In this document: piece by piece, positions 44,665 to 54,601 of the stretch
Layout of the letters: the number at the start of each line of letters is the position of its first letter
Position numbering within the stretch: position 1 is the stretch's first letter
Assembly (NCBI GenBank): GCA_027488865.1
Contig: JAIYAU010000061.1
Span: 1-64,000, forward strand
Direction of reading: 5' to 3'
DNA: 64,000 nucleotides
From: Cytophagaceae bacterium
GTDB lineage: Bacteria > Bacteroidota > Bacteroidia > Cytophagales > UBA9547
Translations under genes and position numbers: made by a program
Notes under the pieces: generated by a model
Database searches by the model: none
Told to the model about the DNA's origin: nothing
Seen by the model: the letters and a program-made list of their open reading frames with translations, nothing else

Positions 44665-44991
44665 CTATACTGCAAAACTTTCTCCACATCCACACGTACG
44701 TGATGCGTTAGGATTTATGAATTGAAATCCTTTTCCATTAAGACCATCAGAGAAATCTAAGGTTGTACCTAATAGATACAATAGACTTTTTTTGTCTACT
44801 AAGATTTTTACTCCTTTGTCTTCAAATACTTGATCAGCACTTTCAATTTTATCATCGAACGTAAGGTCGTACATTAATCCTGAGCACCCTCCTCCTTTTA
44901 CCGAAACCCTAACGTTATGATTTTCACTAAGTCCGTCCTTAACTCTAAGGGATGCTACGTGTTCTTTCGCTTTATCTGATATTGTGATCAT
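44665..44991 (-). CDS. HesB/IscA-family iron-sulfur assembly protein
   Basis: 108 aa. The three family cysteines are present: one in GGGCSGLMYDL and two in the terminal RTCGCGESF. Also VDKKSLLYLLGTTLDF and GLNGKGFQFINPNA, standard A-type carrier marks. Acts in cytoplasmic Fe-S cluster delivery. Whether it is IscA, SufA or ErpA cannot be decided from one sequence. No other suf/isc genes are adjacent. Confidence 0.9.
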   Translation of the reverse strand: MITISDKAKEHVASLRVKDGLSENHNVRVSVKGGGCSGLMYDLTFDDKIESADQVFEDKGVKILVDKKSLLYLLGTTLDFSDGLNGKGFQFINPNASRTCGCGESFAV

Positions 44992-45050
44992 ATTTGTTGT
45001 TAAAACTAATTCTATTAACCTTTAATTGGAATAAATAGTTTGCAAATATA

Positions 45051-45085
45051 AAAAAAGTGTAGCAATTCTATTACTACACTTTTTT
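45051..45085 (-). terminator. Terminator between the AAA+ and IscA genes
   Basis: AAAAAAGTGTAG (45051-45062) and CTACACTTTTTT (45074-45085) with an 11-base loop. Lies downstream of the AAA+ gene, 60 bases before the IscA start. Confidence 0.75.
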
Positions 45086-45239
45086 TACACTCCAATTTGG
45101 TTGAAAAGATCCCTTAAAAAAATACAATATAGACGTGCAACTAATAAGAGGTTGTAATTGGTTATTTAGCACCTTCAACCATTAGATGCACATATTCATA
45201 AAAAGGTTGCCGTGGTGAAAATATATTTTTTAGTATTTA

Positions 45240-46571
45240 TTATTTTTTAATATTTAAATACTTAAGAATATCATCATAAAGACCTGATTCGTTGGAATAT
45301 AAAGCATAGTTGCGTGCGGTAACAAACCATTCTTTTGTAGAAGGATTTACCTTGGATGCTGCTTTTAACAAATCATTAGTTGTAATAAGCTCCACCTTTC
45401 CCGACTTAAAAGATGATTTTAATTTTTCTTCGATGGCTATATCAATTACGGCTGTAATATCGGCACCTGAAAAATCTTTAGCAACCTTGGCTATAGATTT
45501 ATAATCAATGGTTTGAGTTGGTTTATCTTTCAACTGCACTTTCAAAATAGCCTCTCTACTTTCAGCATCTGGAGGTTGAACAAAAATTATTCTATCAAAC
45601 CTACCAGGTCTTCTAAATGCCGAATCTAGGTGCCAAGGTGTGTTAGTAGCTCCTAAAATTAAAAGACCGTCATTGGATGATTCTACACCATCCAATTCGG
45701 CAAGAAATTGGTTTATTAAGTGCCGTCCGGCAGATTGTTTCATGTCTGATCGGCTGGCGCCTAGTGCATCGATCTCATCAAAAAAAAGTACACAAGGGCT
45801 ATTCAATCTAGCAGACTCAAATATGTCATGTAGGTTTTTTTCACTACTTCCAATCCACATGTCCAATATATCACTTATTCCTACCGAAATAAATTTGGCA
45901 TTTACTTGCCCAGCCGTAGCTCGTGCAATATGCGTTTTGCCGCAGCCAGGAGGACCATATAAAAGTATACCACCACCTGTTTTTTTACCATAGGCCTTAA
46001 AAAGTTCTGGATGATTAAGTGGTTGAATTATTTTAATGTCAATTTCTTCTTTCACGTTTTCCATTCCTCCTACGTCTGCAAATGATATTTTAGGACGTTC
46101 AATGGAAATGGCTAATTTTTCTAACTCATCAATAAAGTCCTCATTTTCTTGTTCTTTGTTATAACTTATATTTGTTAGCCGGAGTTCTGCATCTAAGGAT
46201 TCATCTGATAGTTCAGGATTTATCTCTAAAAGTTTTTTGTAAACTTCAGCGGACTTGGCAATTGCATTTTCTTTTAATAAAAGTTTAGCATACAACAATA
46301 AAAAATCGGTGTCATTGTTCAATTCTTGTGCAATATCTTCTATGATGACCAGCGCAGTTGCATAATTTTGTTTGTGATAATAAATTTTTACCAATCCCCA
46401 TTTTGCCTTTACATTTTCTTCGTTTTGGCTTAATACCTTCTTAAACTCCTCCTCTGCTTCCTCTAATTGATTCACGTCTAAGAGGCTATCGGCAAGATGT
46501 AGTCGAAGTGGAATATTTTCTGGAGATAAAGCTAGTGCTTCTTGTAATATTTTTATGGAGTCGCTATTCAT
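45240..46571 (-). CDS. AAA+ ATPase with N-terminal TPR repeats
   Basis: 443 aa. Residues 1-125 are TPR-like helices (ALSPENIPLRLHLADSLLDV, then VKAKWGLVKIYYHKQ, then YAKLLLKENAIAKSAEVYKK). Residues about 160-400 are one AAA domain of the Cdc48/ATAD1/spastin class. It has KISFADVGGMENVKEEI, Walker A GPPGCGKT (206-213), Walker B VLFFDEIDALG, sensor ATNTPWHLDSAFRRPGRFDRIIF with the arginine finger RRPGR, and a C-terminal helical lid. Likely a protein remodeller using the TPRs to select substrates; target unknown. Monocistronic. Confidence 0.8.
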   Translation of the reverse strand: MNSDSIKILQEALALSPENIPLRLHLADSLLDVNQLEEAEEEFKKVLSQNEENVKAKWGLVKIYYHKQNYATALVIIEDIAQELNNDTDFLLLYAKLLLKENAIAKSAEVYKKLLEINPELSDESLDAELRLTNISYNKEQENEDFIDELEKLAISIERPKISFADVGGMENVKEEIDIKIIQPLNHPELFKAYGKKTGGGILLYGPPGCGKTHIARATAGQVNAKFISVGISDILDMWIGSSEKNLHDIFESARLNSPCVLFFDEIDALGASRSDMKQSAGRHLINQFLAELDGVESSNDGLLILGATNTPWHLDSAFRRPGRFDRIIFVQPPDAESREAILKVQLKDKPTQTIDYKSIAKVAKDFSGADITAVIDIAIEEKLKSSFKSGKVELITTNDLLKAASKVNPSTKEWFVTARNYALYSNESGLYDDILKYLNIKK

Positions 46572-46745
46572 AATACTAGAAAAATATACGGTTATTAGTT
46601 TGTAAAAATGTTAAATAATATGCGAGAAAGAAAATGATTTTGCACATTAACAAACCATTTGCGATTAAAATCATCTAATAACAATGAATGGTAATTAATT
46701 CTTATTAGAATGATTTATTTCAAAATTTCCTAAGGATGATAGTGT

Positions 46746-47318
46746 TTAAATTGTTTTCAAAACAACTTGTTCTATTATTCTTGGGAAGTGTTCATATTCA
46801 AGATTATGTACTTTTTCTGCAATCTTTTCCAAAGAATCTTCAGGAATGATTGAGCATTTGGCTTGAAAAAGTATTTCCCCTTCATCATAGTTTTCATTTA
46901 CAAGATGAATGGTAATCCCAGTTTCCAATTCTCGATTATTTAAAACCGCAGCATGTACATGATTGCCATACATACCTTTTCCGCCATATTTAGGAAGCAA
47001 GGCTGGATGAATATTGATGATTTTATTTGGATATGCATTGATTAATTGGGTCGGGATAAGCCATAGAAAACCAGCCAAAATTATAAAATCTATCTTGTTT
47101 TGTCCTAAAGAATCGATAAAGGTAGAATTTTCATAAAAACCTTCTTTTGTAATTAACTGAACTTCAATACCGTACTTTACCAATCTTTGAAAAATAAAGG
47201 CTTTGGGATTGTTGCAATACACCGCTTTCACATTAACTTGACTGCTATTTTGAAAATACTTAATAATATTTTCGGCGTTGGAACCAGAGCCAGAAGCTAT
47301 AATGGCAATATTTATCAT
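46746..47318 (-). CDS. purN: Phosphoribosylglycinamide formyltransferase
   Basis: 190 aa. Start MINIAIIASGSGSNAENII binds the substrate phosphate. ILAGFLWLIP and NIHPALLPKYGGKGMYG carry the catalytic Asn and His, and ETGITIHLVNENYDEGEILFQ the Asp loop. Transfers a formyl group from 10-formyl-THF to GAR in purine synthesis. Lies 18 bases downstream of the UbiA-type gene, same strand. Confidence 0.93.
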   Translation of the reverse strand: MINIAIIASGSGSNAENIIKYFQNSSQVNVKAVYCNNPKAFIFQRLVKYGIEVQLITKEGFYENSTFIDSLGQNKIDFIILAGFLWLIPTQLINAYPNKIINIHPALLPKYGGKGMYGNHVHAAVLNNRELETGITIHLVNENYDEGEILFQAKCSIIPEDSLEKIAEKVHNLEYEHFPRIIEQVVLKTI

Positions 47319-47336
47319 TAAATTAAACTTAGTTAT

Positions 47337-48215
47337 TTATGGCCAAAAGAACATGCTAAAAACTCCTCCAAGCATGATTAACTTACAAGCAAAACTTAGC
47401 TCCGAAAAGAGTTTTCGGGTATCGGCACGATAAACATAATAAGAAAACAAACCCATGCTAACAAACATAAAATAAGCTAGAATCTTTAAAAGTTGAATTT
47501 GATAATAAAAAGCGATTAAAAAGTGGAATGTTACAAGTATTATTGAAATAGAATAAACTATGTTTTTAGTATTTCTGATACCATAAACAATCGGCAAAGT
47601 ACGGCATCCAAAACTTTCATCCCCTTTAATGTCTTCCATATCCTTAATTATTTCTCTTATTAAAGAAATTAGAAAAGAAAATATTGCATAAACACCTACT
47701 TGTTCATAACCCTTATGGTAATAAATAGATACCACTATGATCGCCATGCCTGTAAGAAACGAAATTGCCAGATTTCCCATTAAAGCTTTACGCTTCATGT
47801 CATTAGAATAGTACCATAGGATAAAGGAGGATACTAAAGTGATGGCACCAATTTTAAAACTAACTGCACAGGCAAGCAATACACTCAGAAAACTCAGTAC
47901 AAAATGGAGTAACATAGCCTCTCTTCTTCTAATGATTCGGTCTATAACCATTCTCTTTGGTTTATTTACTGCATCTATTTTAACATCATAGTAATCGTTA
48001 ATTATATATCCAGCAGCAGCCACCAAAAAAGTAGAAACCACCACCAAAAACAGTTTGGTATCTGTTAAATATTCATACCAATATTTTGATGGACCAATTA
48101 AAAATATCGCAACAGCGTATTGTGTAAAGCTGATTATCAATAGGTTAAAAACCCGAATTAACCTTAAGAAACCAACCAGAATCCAAGCGAGTTTTTTGCC
48201 TTTGTAATTAGCCAT
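47337..48215 (-). CDS. UbiA-family prenyltransferase (geranylgeranylglycerol-phosphate geranylgeranyltransferase-like)
   Basis: 292 aa with about eight or nine membrane helices. First aspartate-rich motif: NDYYDVKIDAVNKPKRMV; second: IKDMEDIKGDESFGCRTLP. These coordinate magnesium and the prenyl diphosphate. The layout matches the Bacteroidota proteins annotated as DGGGP synthase-like rather than MenA or UbiA proper. The acceptor cannot be proved from sequence. Start overlaps the 3' end of the kdsC gene by 8 bases and it is followed by purN, so the three form one transcript. Confidence 0.75.
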   Translation of the reverse strand: MANYKGKKLAWILVGFLRLIRVFNLLIISFTQYAVAIFLIGPSKYWYEYLTDTKLFLVVVSTFLVAAAGYIINDYYDVKIDAVNKPKRMVIDRIIRRREAMLLHFVLSFLSVLLACAVSFKIGAITLVSSFILWYYSNDMKRKALMGNLAISFLTGMAIIVVSIYYHKGYEQVGVYAIFSFLISLIREIIKDMEDIKGDESFGCRTLPIVYGIRNTKNIVYSISIILVTFHFLIAFYYQIQLLKILAYFMFVSMGLFSYYVYRADTRKLFSELSFACKLIMLGGVFSMFFWP

Positions 48216-48717
48216 TTGCCCTATTATTTGTTATTGACCATTTGTTTTGAGATTTTAGAACAAGTTCTATAACTTCTCTTACTGCGCCATTACCACCATT
48301 TTTAGTAGAGATATAGTTACTAATATGTTTAATTTCTTCACTCGCGTCTGCTGGGCACGTTGCAACTCCACATAGTGTTAACACTTCAAAGTCGGGTAGG
48401 TCATCGCCCATATATAAAATATTTTTGAAGGCTAGGTTATGCTTTTTAACATAACTGTTAAGCACATCGACCTTATTTTTAACACCCAAAAATACATCCT
48501 TAATTCCTAAAAATTCTAGCCGTTTCCTTACACCTTCTTGAGCGCCACCGGAGATGATAGCTACTCTAAAACCTAATTGAAGTGCCTTTTCGATAGCATA
48601 ACCGTCTTTGACCAAAAATGTGCGTACCTGCTCTCCTGACTCGTAACAAACCACCCTCCCATCGGTGAGTACTCCGTCCACATCAAAAATAAAAACTGAT
48701 ATTTCTGTTAGATCCAA
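48208..48717 (-). CDS. kdsC: 3-deoxy-D-manno-octulosonate 8-phosphate phosphatase (KdsC)
   Basis: 169 aa, standard KdsC length. HAD motif I FDVDGVLTDGR near the start, motif II AIISGG, motif III lysine in FLGVKNKVDVL, motif IV YMGDDLPDFEVL. Releases phosphate to give Kdo for lipopolysaccharide core synthesis. The start is TTG (48715-48717); no in-frame ATG exists before the catalytic motif. First gene of a kdsC-ubiA-purN unit. Better family fit than the longer HAD protein at 7291. Confidence 0.85.
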   Translation of the reverse strand: MDLTEISVFIFDVDGVLTDGRVVCYESGEQVRTFLVKDGYAIEKALQLGFRVAIISGGAQEGVRKRLEFLGIKDVFLGVKNKVDVLNSYVKKHNLAFKNILYMGDDLPDFEVLTLCGVATCPADASEEIKHISNYISTKNGGNGAVREVIELVLKSQNKWSITNNRANG

Positions 48718-48950
48718 AATTACATTATTTACAAACTTGTTTCAAGGTAAAAGGTAAGGACGACAAAACAAAGAAACAAAAGACCTTTTTTACAATCCGA
48801 GTTACTTTATCATTTTTGGTTTTTAAAAATGAACATCTAAAAAGCTATAATAGAGATACCAGTTGGTAAAACTGGATACATTTAAACTTAGAAATTATTA
48901 ATATCGTCATTTTATTATATATAAAAATTTTAAGCTTCATACATAACTTC

Positions 48951-48958
48951 TATATTTG
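48951..48958 (+). promoter_or_regulatory. -7 box TATATTTG of menB
   Basis: Perfect TAnnTTTG, 39 bases before the menB ATG at 48998. Confidence 0.55.
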
Positions 48959-48997
48959 AATTGTGTTTATTAGTGTGATAGTTAAAAGTTGGTAATT

Positions 48998-49834
48998 ATG
49001 TCTCAAGCAGATTGGAAAAAGGTAAAAGATTTTAAAGATATCATATATAGCAAATGGTCAGGAATTGCCAAAATAAGCATCAACAGACCACATGTGCATA
49101 ATGCATTCACTCCATTAACAGTGTCGGAGCTTTCAGAAGCTATGGAACTTGCGCGACAAGATGCTGAAGTTGGCGTAGTCATTCTCACGGGCGAACCGCA
49201 CCCAGAATGGGGCTGGAAGGCTTTCTGCTCTGGAGGAGATCAAAAGGTGCGTGGCAATGGTGGCTATGTAGGAGAAGATGGAGTACCTAGGTTGAATGTC
49301 CTTGATTTACAAATGCAAATCAGACGAATCCCAAAGCCTGTAATTGCCATGGTGGCTGGTTGGGCTATTGGTGGAGGACACGTACTTCATGTAGTTTGTG
49401 ACCTATCTATAGCTGCTGACAATGCACGATTTGGACAAACAGGCCCAATTGTAGGTAGCTTCGACGGTGGTTTTGGTGCCTCCTATTTAGCAAGAATAGT
49501 TGGCCAAAAAAAGGCCAGAGAAATTTGGTTTTTGTGTGACCAATACGACGCTCAAGAGGCACTAGATATGGGACTAGTAAATAAAGTTGTACCACTTGAT
49601 AAACTGGAAGAAGCAACAATTGAATGGTGCAAGAAAATTTTAGAGAAAAGTCCGATTGCATTAAGAATGCTAAAGTCTTCATTTAATGCTGAACTTGACG
49701 GACAAGCAGGGATTCAAGAACTTGCTGGCAATGCCACCTTATTATATTATCTATCTGAAGAAGGAAAGGAGGGTAAAAATGCTTTTGTAGAAAAACGTAA
49801 GCCCGATTGGAGTAAATTCCCTAAGTTTCCATAA
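48998..49834 (+). CDS. menB: 1,4-dihydroxy-2-naphthoyl-CoA synthase
   Basis: 278 aa from ATG 48998 ([12 protein letters not shown]); a TTG three codons earlier is less likely. Crotonase fold with the oxyanion loop [40 protein letters not shown] and [20 protein letters not shown] carry the active-site aspartate/serine region, and the C-terminus has [11 protein letters not shown]. Closes the second ring of menaquinone from o-succinylbenzoyl-CoA. The signature GSFDGG-type motif separates MenB from other enoyl-CoA hydratases. Other men genes are not in the window. Confidence 0.95.
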   Translation: MSQADWKKVKDFKDIIYSKWSGIAKISINRPHVHNAFTPLTVSELSEAMELARQDAEVGVVILTGEPHPEWGWKAFCSGGDQKVRGNGGYVGEDGVPRLNVLDLQMQIRRIPKPVIAMVAGWAIGGGHVLHVVCDLSIAADNARFGQTGPIVGSFDGGFGASYLARIVGQKKAREIWFLCDQYDAQEALDMGLVNKVVPLDKLEEATIEWCKKILEKSPIALRMLKSSFNAELDGQAGIQELAGNATLLYYLSEEGKEGKNAFVEKRKPDWSKFPKFP

Positions 49835-49886
49835 TCTATTGAATTTTTGTTAGTAATGCGGCTAATTAGGTATAAATGAAATAATC

Positions 49887-50660
49887 ATGTTCTTTTTCTT
49901 GTCCAAAACACTGTTTTATTTTTTAATGCCGATCAGTTGGATTGTATCCTTGATGATTATATCGCTGATTTCTAACAAGCCTTTATTAAAAAAAAGAACC
50001 CTTATTGCTGCCATAACTTTGTTGATTGTATTTGGAAATGAATTTTTAATAAATAGTTGGGCGAATTTTTGGGAGATACAACCAACACCGTATGCTGAAA
50101 TTACCAATACCTACGACTACGGTATAGTACTTACTGGTGTGGCAATGTATAAAAAACCAGATGATCGGGTTTATTTTAGTAAAGGCGCGGATCGGGTAAC
50201 CCATGCAATTCAGCTATACAAACTTGGAATTATTAAAAGCGTATTAATAACTGGTGGGAAAGCGGGCGTAATAGAATATGGACCAGCAGAGGCAGATCAA
50301 TTAAAAAAGGTTTTCTTGTTGGCAGGTGTGCCTGATTCAAATATTTTTATTGAAAATAAAGCTAAAAACACTTTCGAAAATGCCCAATATACTGCAAATA
50401 TTTTAACCAAAATACAAAAATCACCCCATTCCAAGCCTTCTTTGCTCTTAATTACCTCTGCCTTTCATATGCGAAGGGCAATAGGATGTTTTGAAAAAGC
50501 TGGATTAAATGCGGATATGTTTCCAGTGGATTATTACGGACATGAGCCAATTTACAGTGATCTTTTTCCAATTCCTAAAGAAGGGCCATTTGCCAAGTGG
50601 AGCTTGTTTATTCATGAATTAATTGGTTTTGTTACTTACAAAATCTTGGGAAAGTGTTAA
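49887..50660 (+). CDS. YdcF/ElyC-family (DUF218) membrane protein
   Basis: 257 aa. Two N-terminal membrane helices (about 5-28 and 35-55), then a DUF218 domain: YGIVLTGVAMY, RVTHAIQLYKLGIIKSVLITGG, FIENKAKNTFENAQYT, and LLITSAFHMRRAIGCFEKAGL. The two-helix form resembles E. coli ElyC, which acts in envelope (peptidoglycan or enterobacterial antigen) assembly at low temperature. Enzymatic activity is not defined. 52 bases after menB, same strand, so possibly co-transcribed. Confidence 0.85.
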   Translation: MFFFLSKTLFYFLMPISWIVSLMIISLISNKPLLKKRTLIAAITLLIVFGNEFLINSWANFWEIQPTPYAEITNTYDYGIVLTGVAMYKKPDDRVYFSKGADRVTHAIQLYKLGIIKSVLITGGKAGVIEYGPAEADQLKKVFLLAGVPDSNIFIENKAKNTFENAQYTANILTKIQKSPHSKPSLLLITSAFHMRRAIGCFEKAGLNADMFPVDYYGHEPIYSDLFPIPKEGPFAKWSLFIHELIGFVTYKILGKC

Positions 50661-50877
50661 ATCACTCATTTAAATTATAGGTATACTTCTAGGTTTTTAG
50701 TCAATATTAAGAAAATAAACCGGCGTTTTAACCGAGATTAATCAAAAGAAATTATAGAAAATGCAACTCTGAAAAAGTTCGAACAATTTAGTACGAAAAA
50801 AAAATTAACTTTTGGAAGGCTTAACTCCATAAAGGATTCTAGGGCTAAATGTTGTAAATGCCTTAACAAGAATCAAA

Positions 50878-50913
50878 CAAAGGAGGCTGCTCTATTCTTG
50901 GCAGCCTCTTTTG
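50878..50913 (-). terminator. Terminator of the RND efflux operon
   Basis: GAGGCTGC (50883-50890) and GCAGCCTC (50901-50908) with a 10-base loop and A/T runs on both sides. It may serve both the YdcF gene and the RND operon, which converge here. Confidence 0.8.
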
Positions 50914-50970
50914 CATTGTGGGTAAAATATACTAAATTTTTAACGCTTTAAATATTATTTGAATAGGCTT

Positions 50971-53900
50971 CTATTTTACTAAAGCTATTGCTGTTTTCTT
51001 TTTATTTTTCATGTTCAATTTGAGTCTTTCACTAAGCAAGTACATACACGGTACTAAAACTAGCGTAAGGAAAGTGGCAAATGACAACCCAAAGATAATG
51101 GTCCATGAAAGAGGCCCCCAGAACGCCACACTATCACCACCAAAATGTATATGTGGCTCAAAGCTTGTAAATAACCCAACGAAGTCAATATTAAAGCCAA
51201 TGGCAAGTGGTATTAAACCTAAAATAGCAGCCATGGCTGTTAGTATTACAGGAGTTAACCTGATTTTACCAGCCATTAGAAGTGCTTCATAAAGCTCATG
51301 CCCCCTTTCTCTTAGCTCGTCAGTAAACTCCACAATCAGAATTCCGTTTTTCACCACAATACCTGCTAAACCAACTATGCCTATCCCTGTCATGATTATT
51401 ACAAAGTCCATGTGGAAAATTGTGTAACCTAATAGCACCCCAATAACGCTAAAGAAAATCTCGGTTAGAATGATTATCGGCTTACTAATTGAATTAAACT
51501 GCGTTACCAAAATCGCAAAGATCATCAAAATTGAAAGCATCAAAGAAAATCCAAGATAATTGGAAGTTTCTGCTTGATCTTCTTGCTCTCCTCCCATTTT
51601 AATTTCATAACCATCCTTCATTTTAAAGTTTGGTATAGATGCGTTGATTTTTGCTACGATTTCATTGGCTGTATACCCAGTCAACACATTTGAATTAATA
51701 GTAACTACACGTTTTTGATTTTTACGTTTTATCGCGCCATAGGTATTGCTATATTTAATTTTAGCCACGGATGATACAGGGATTTGTCTAATCAAACCAC
51801 CCATATTCATATCTCTAAAAGTAATATTCATGTTCATTACCTCATCAATTTTATTACGTTGATCTACTTGATATCTGATCATAATAGGATTTTCATCTTC
51901 ACCATCACGATATTTAGTAGCCAACTCTTTACCAAATATGGCTGATCTTATTTCCATACCAATTTGACCTGTTGATATCCCTTCACGATTTGCTCGTTCG
52001 CGATCTATATCAATAACGATCTCTGGCTTCTTATCCACTAGATCGGATCTTAATTTTTCAATTCCCTCTATCTTTTGATTTTCGATGTACCTAATAAAAT
52101 CGTTAGAGATTTCAATTAAGTCTTTAAATTCGTCACCACTTATCTCAATACTAATTGGTGGGCCAGTAGGAGGTCCTCCTTGCTCTTGATCTACCGTGAT
52201 TTGAACACCAGGCATTGGAAGCGCATTAAAAGTAGCCCTAATTTTATCTAAATATTCCCTTGTAGACTCTCCGTGGCGTTTACCAAATTCAACAAATGCT
52301 ACCGAAACTTTACCTTTATGTGGTTGTGGACTTCTATCAGGGTCACTTGGGTCAGTAACACCGATTGTCACGTTGGAAATAATTGACTCAACGATTTTGT
52401 TGCTATCGCCTACCACTTCAAACACTTTGTTTTCAACCACTTTGGTAATAGAGTCAGTTACCGCTTGATCTGTACCTACCGGCATTCCCACATATACATA
52501 TACAAAGTTAGGATCTGCAATAGGGAAAAATAACACATTAGGTTTTGAAGCCCCAAAGATAAAAATTGAGCCAAAAAACAATACGACAGTACCAATTAAC
52601 AACAAAATTGGATGGTTTTTCTGTAATGCCCAACGAAGTAAACCTTCATATTTGTGAGTAACAGCAGGCCAAATTTTTGTTTGGAATGTTTTGATGGCTG
52701 GTTCAAAAATATATTTGTTCACCCAAAGCATGATCATAAGGAATAACAAAAAGTTCCCCATACCTACCACACCAGCAAGATAGAAAATTAATGCCAAGGC
52801 GATGAAAACTATTGAAGCTATAATAATTCCTTTATTAGCGTCAAAAAATGATTTGCCTTTTTGTGCTTCGTCATGTCCCTCTTTTTTCATGAAAGACACT
52901 GCGAAAACTGGATTAATTATAAATGCTACGAATAAAGAGGCCAACAAAGTGATAATGATGGTAATAGGTAGAAAATACATGAACTTACCCACTATACCTG
53001 GCAAAAAAGTTAATGGTGCGAAAGGCGCCATAGTCGTAAGTGTACCCGCAAGCACAGGCACAAACACCTCTCCTGCCGCCTTTTTTGCAGCAGTTGCCAC
53101 ATCAATGTGTTCTTCATGATAAATACGATGGGTATTTTCGATAACCACAATCGCGTCATCAACCACAATACCTAGTGCAAATAAGAAGGCAAACAAAACG
53201 ATCATGTTAAGAGAGAAATCGAACATTGGCAATGGAATGATCAAAAACGCTACGAACATTGACAATGGAACTGAAAGTCCAACAAAAAGAGCATTGGTAG
53301 TTCCCATAAAAAACATCAAAATCAAGGTAACTAACACAAAACCAATAATGATGGTGTTAATTAAGTCATTTAGGGTTACCCTTGTTTCTTTAGATTGATC
53401 CCCCGTAATTACAACTTTAAGATCTGAAGGATATTTACTTTTCTGTAAGTCCGTCATGATGGTTTGTACCTTGTCGGAAGCGGCAATAAGATTTTCTCCC
53501 GAGCGTTTTACTACGTTAAGGGTAATTACATTTTTTTTACCCAAACGTGCATAACTTTCCTTTTCTTCAAAATCGTATTTAACTTCTGCAATGTCCTTTA
53601 GATAAACTGGAGACCCGTTGGTGGAGGTAACTATAATATTTTTGATTTCGTCAGGAGTTTTAAATTCACCTTTAATACTCACGGTACGTTTCATTTCATC
53701 AACTTTAATTAAGCCTCCTGAAATGGTCCTATTTTCATAATCTAACGCATTTTCGATATCACGCATCGTTACCTGCGCAATATTCATTTTATACATATCA
53801 ACATTGATTTGCATTTCTCTGTCTAGTGCACCTACCAGGTCTACACGGGTAATTTCACGCAAGCTTTCAATTTTATCTTTTGCGTCTTCAGCGTACTTTT

Positions 53901-54381
53901 TAAGTTTATCAAGGTCATAATCACCTGAAATATTTACATACATGATTGGCAAATCCGAAAAGTTCACCTCAGTTACCGTTGGTTCTGCAGTGAGGGTGGT
54001 AGGCAAATCCTTCCGAGCTTGATCCACACGATCTTTTACCCTTTGTTTGGCCGTTTCCACTTTTACATCAGGATTAAACTCTACTGTAATAACTGAATAA
54101 TCTTGTAAAGACGTGCTGGTCATCTTTTTAACACCAGAGGCTGCCTTTATTTGTTTCTCTAGTTTTCTAGTAATAATGTTCTCCATATCTTCTGGTGAGG
54201 TACCAGCTTGAATGGTTTGAACATAAATTGTAGGAATTACAATATCAGGAAACTTCTCTTTAGGAAGTGAAATGTATGACAATATCCCAAAAAGAGTGAT
54301 AATAATAGTAAGTATATAAATACTCGTCTTGTTGTCAATAGACCAACTGGTAGGCTTATATTCTTTGAACGGGTTCTTCAT
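50971..54381 (-). CDS. RND efflux transporter inner-membrane permease (AcrB/HAE-1 family)
   Basis: 1136 aa with twelve membrane helices in two repeats, each with a large periplasmic loop. The proton-relay aspartates lie in helix 4 (FALGIVVDDAIVVIENTHRI). The other signatures are YPGASPEDMENII-like IQAGTSPEDMENII, and GIVGLAGIVVKNGILIVEFTDELRERG with its helix-10/11 asparagine and lysine region. About 100 residues longer than AcrB, due to an insertion near residues 505-560. Exports drugs or lipophilic compounds using the proton gradient. Last gene of the operon; 220 bases separate it from the adaptor gene, with a possible weak internal promoter near 54435. Confidence 0.93.
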   Translation of the reverse strand: MKNPFKEYKPTSWSIDNKTSIYILTIIITLFGILSYISLPKEKFPDIVIPTIYVQTIQAGTSPEDMENIITRKLEKQIKAASGVKKMTSTSLQDYSVITVEFNPDVKVETAKQRVKDRVDQARKDLPTTLTAEPTVTEVNFSDLPIMYVNISGDYDLDKLKKYAEDAKDKIESLREITRVDLVGALDREMQINVDMYKMNIAQVTMRDIENALDYENRTISGGLIKVDEMKRTVSIKGEFKTPDEIKNIIVTSTNGSPVYLKDIAEVKYDFEEKESYARLGKKNVITLNVVKRSGENLIAASDKVQTIMTDLQKSKYPSDLKVVITGDQSKETRVTLNDLINTIIIGFVLVTLILMFFMGTTNALFVGLSVPLSMFVAFLIIPLPMFDFSLNMIVLFAFLFALGIVVDDAIVVIENTHRIYHEEHIDVATAAKKAAGEVFVPVLAGTLTTMAPFAPLTFLPGIVGKFMYFLPITIIITLLASLFVAFIINPVFAVSFMKKEGHDEAQKGKSFFDANKGIIIASIVFIALALIFYLAGVVGMGNFLLFLMIMLWVNKYIFEPAIKTFQTKIWPAVTHKYEGLLRWALQKNHPILLLIGTVVLFFGSIFIFGASKPNVLFFPIADPNFVYVYVGMPVGTDQAVTDSITKVVENKVFEVVGDSNKIVESIISNVTIGVTDPSDPDRSPQPHKGKVSVAFVEFGKRHGESTREYLDKIRATFNALPMPGVQITVDQEQGGPPTGPPISIEISGDEFKDLIEISNDFIRYIENQKIEGIEKLRSDLVDKKPEIVIDIDRERANREGISTGQIGMEIRSAIFGKELATKYRDGEDENPIMIRYQVDQRNKIDEVMNMNITFRDMNMGGLIRQIPVSSVAKIKYSNTYGAIKRKNQKRVVTINSNVLTGYTANEIVAKINASIPNFKMKDGYEIKMGGEQEDQAETSNYLGFSLMLSILMIFAILVTQFNSISKPIIILTEIFFSVIGVLLGYTIFHMDFVIIMTGIGIVGLAGIVVKNGILIVEFTDELRERGHELYEALLMAGKIRLTPVILTAMAAILGLIPLAIGFNIDFVGLFTSFEPHIHFGGDSVAFWGPLSWTIIFGLSFATFLTLVLVPCMYLLSERLKLNMKNKKKTAIALVK

Positions 54382-54601
54382 TTTATTTTAGATTTTAGAT
54401 GATCTAATTATGTTTTTTATGATTTATTAAAGCGCAAAAATGGATAAAAGCAAGTTTTACTAACTTAACTACTTCGGCAAGAACATATATTTCACTTCTT
54501 GTATTTTTGTCTTACCTGTTCTTAAGTAACGAAGTTTTTAAAAATCCTTGTAAATTGAGGTAACCCCAATCTTTTTGATCTCCAAAATCAACTTTATGTT
54601 T

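Noticed and set aside
48989..48997. TTG start for menB
   Set aside because: The ATG at 48998 gives the usual N-terminus and is a stronger start.
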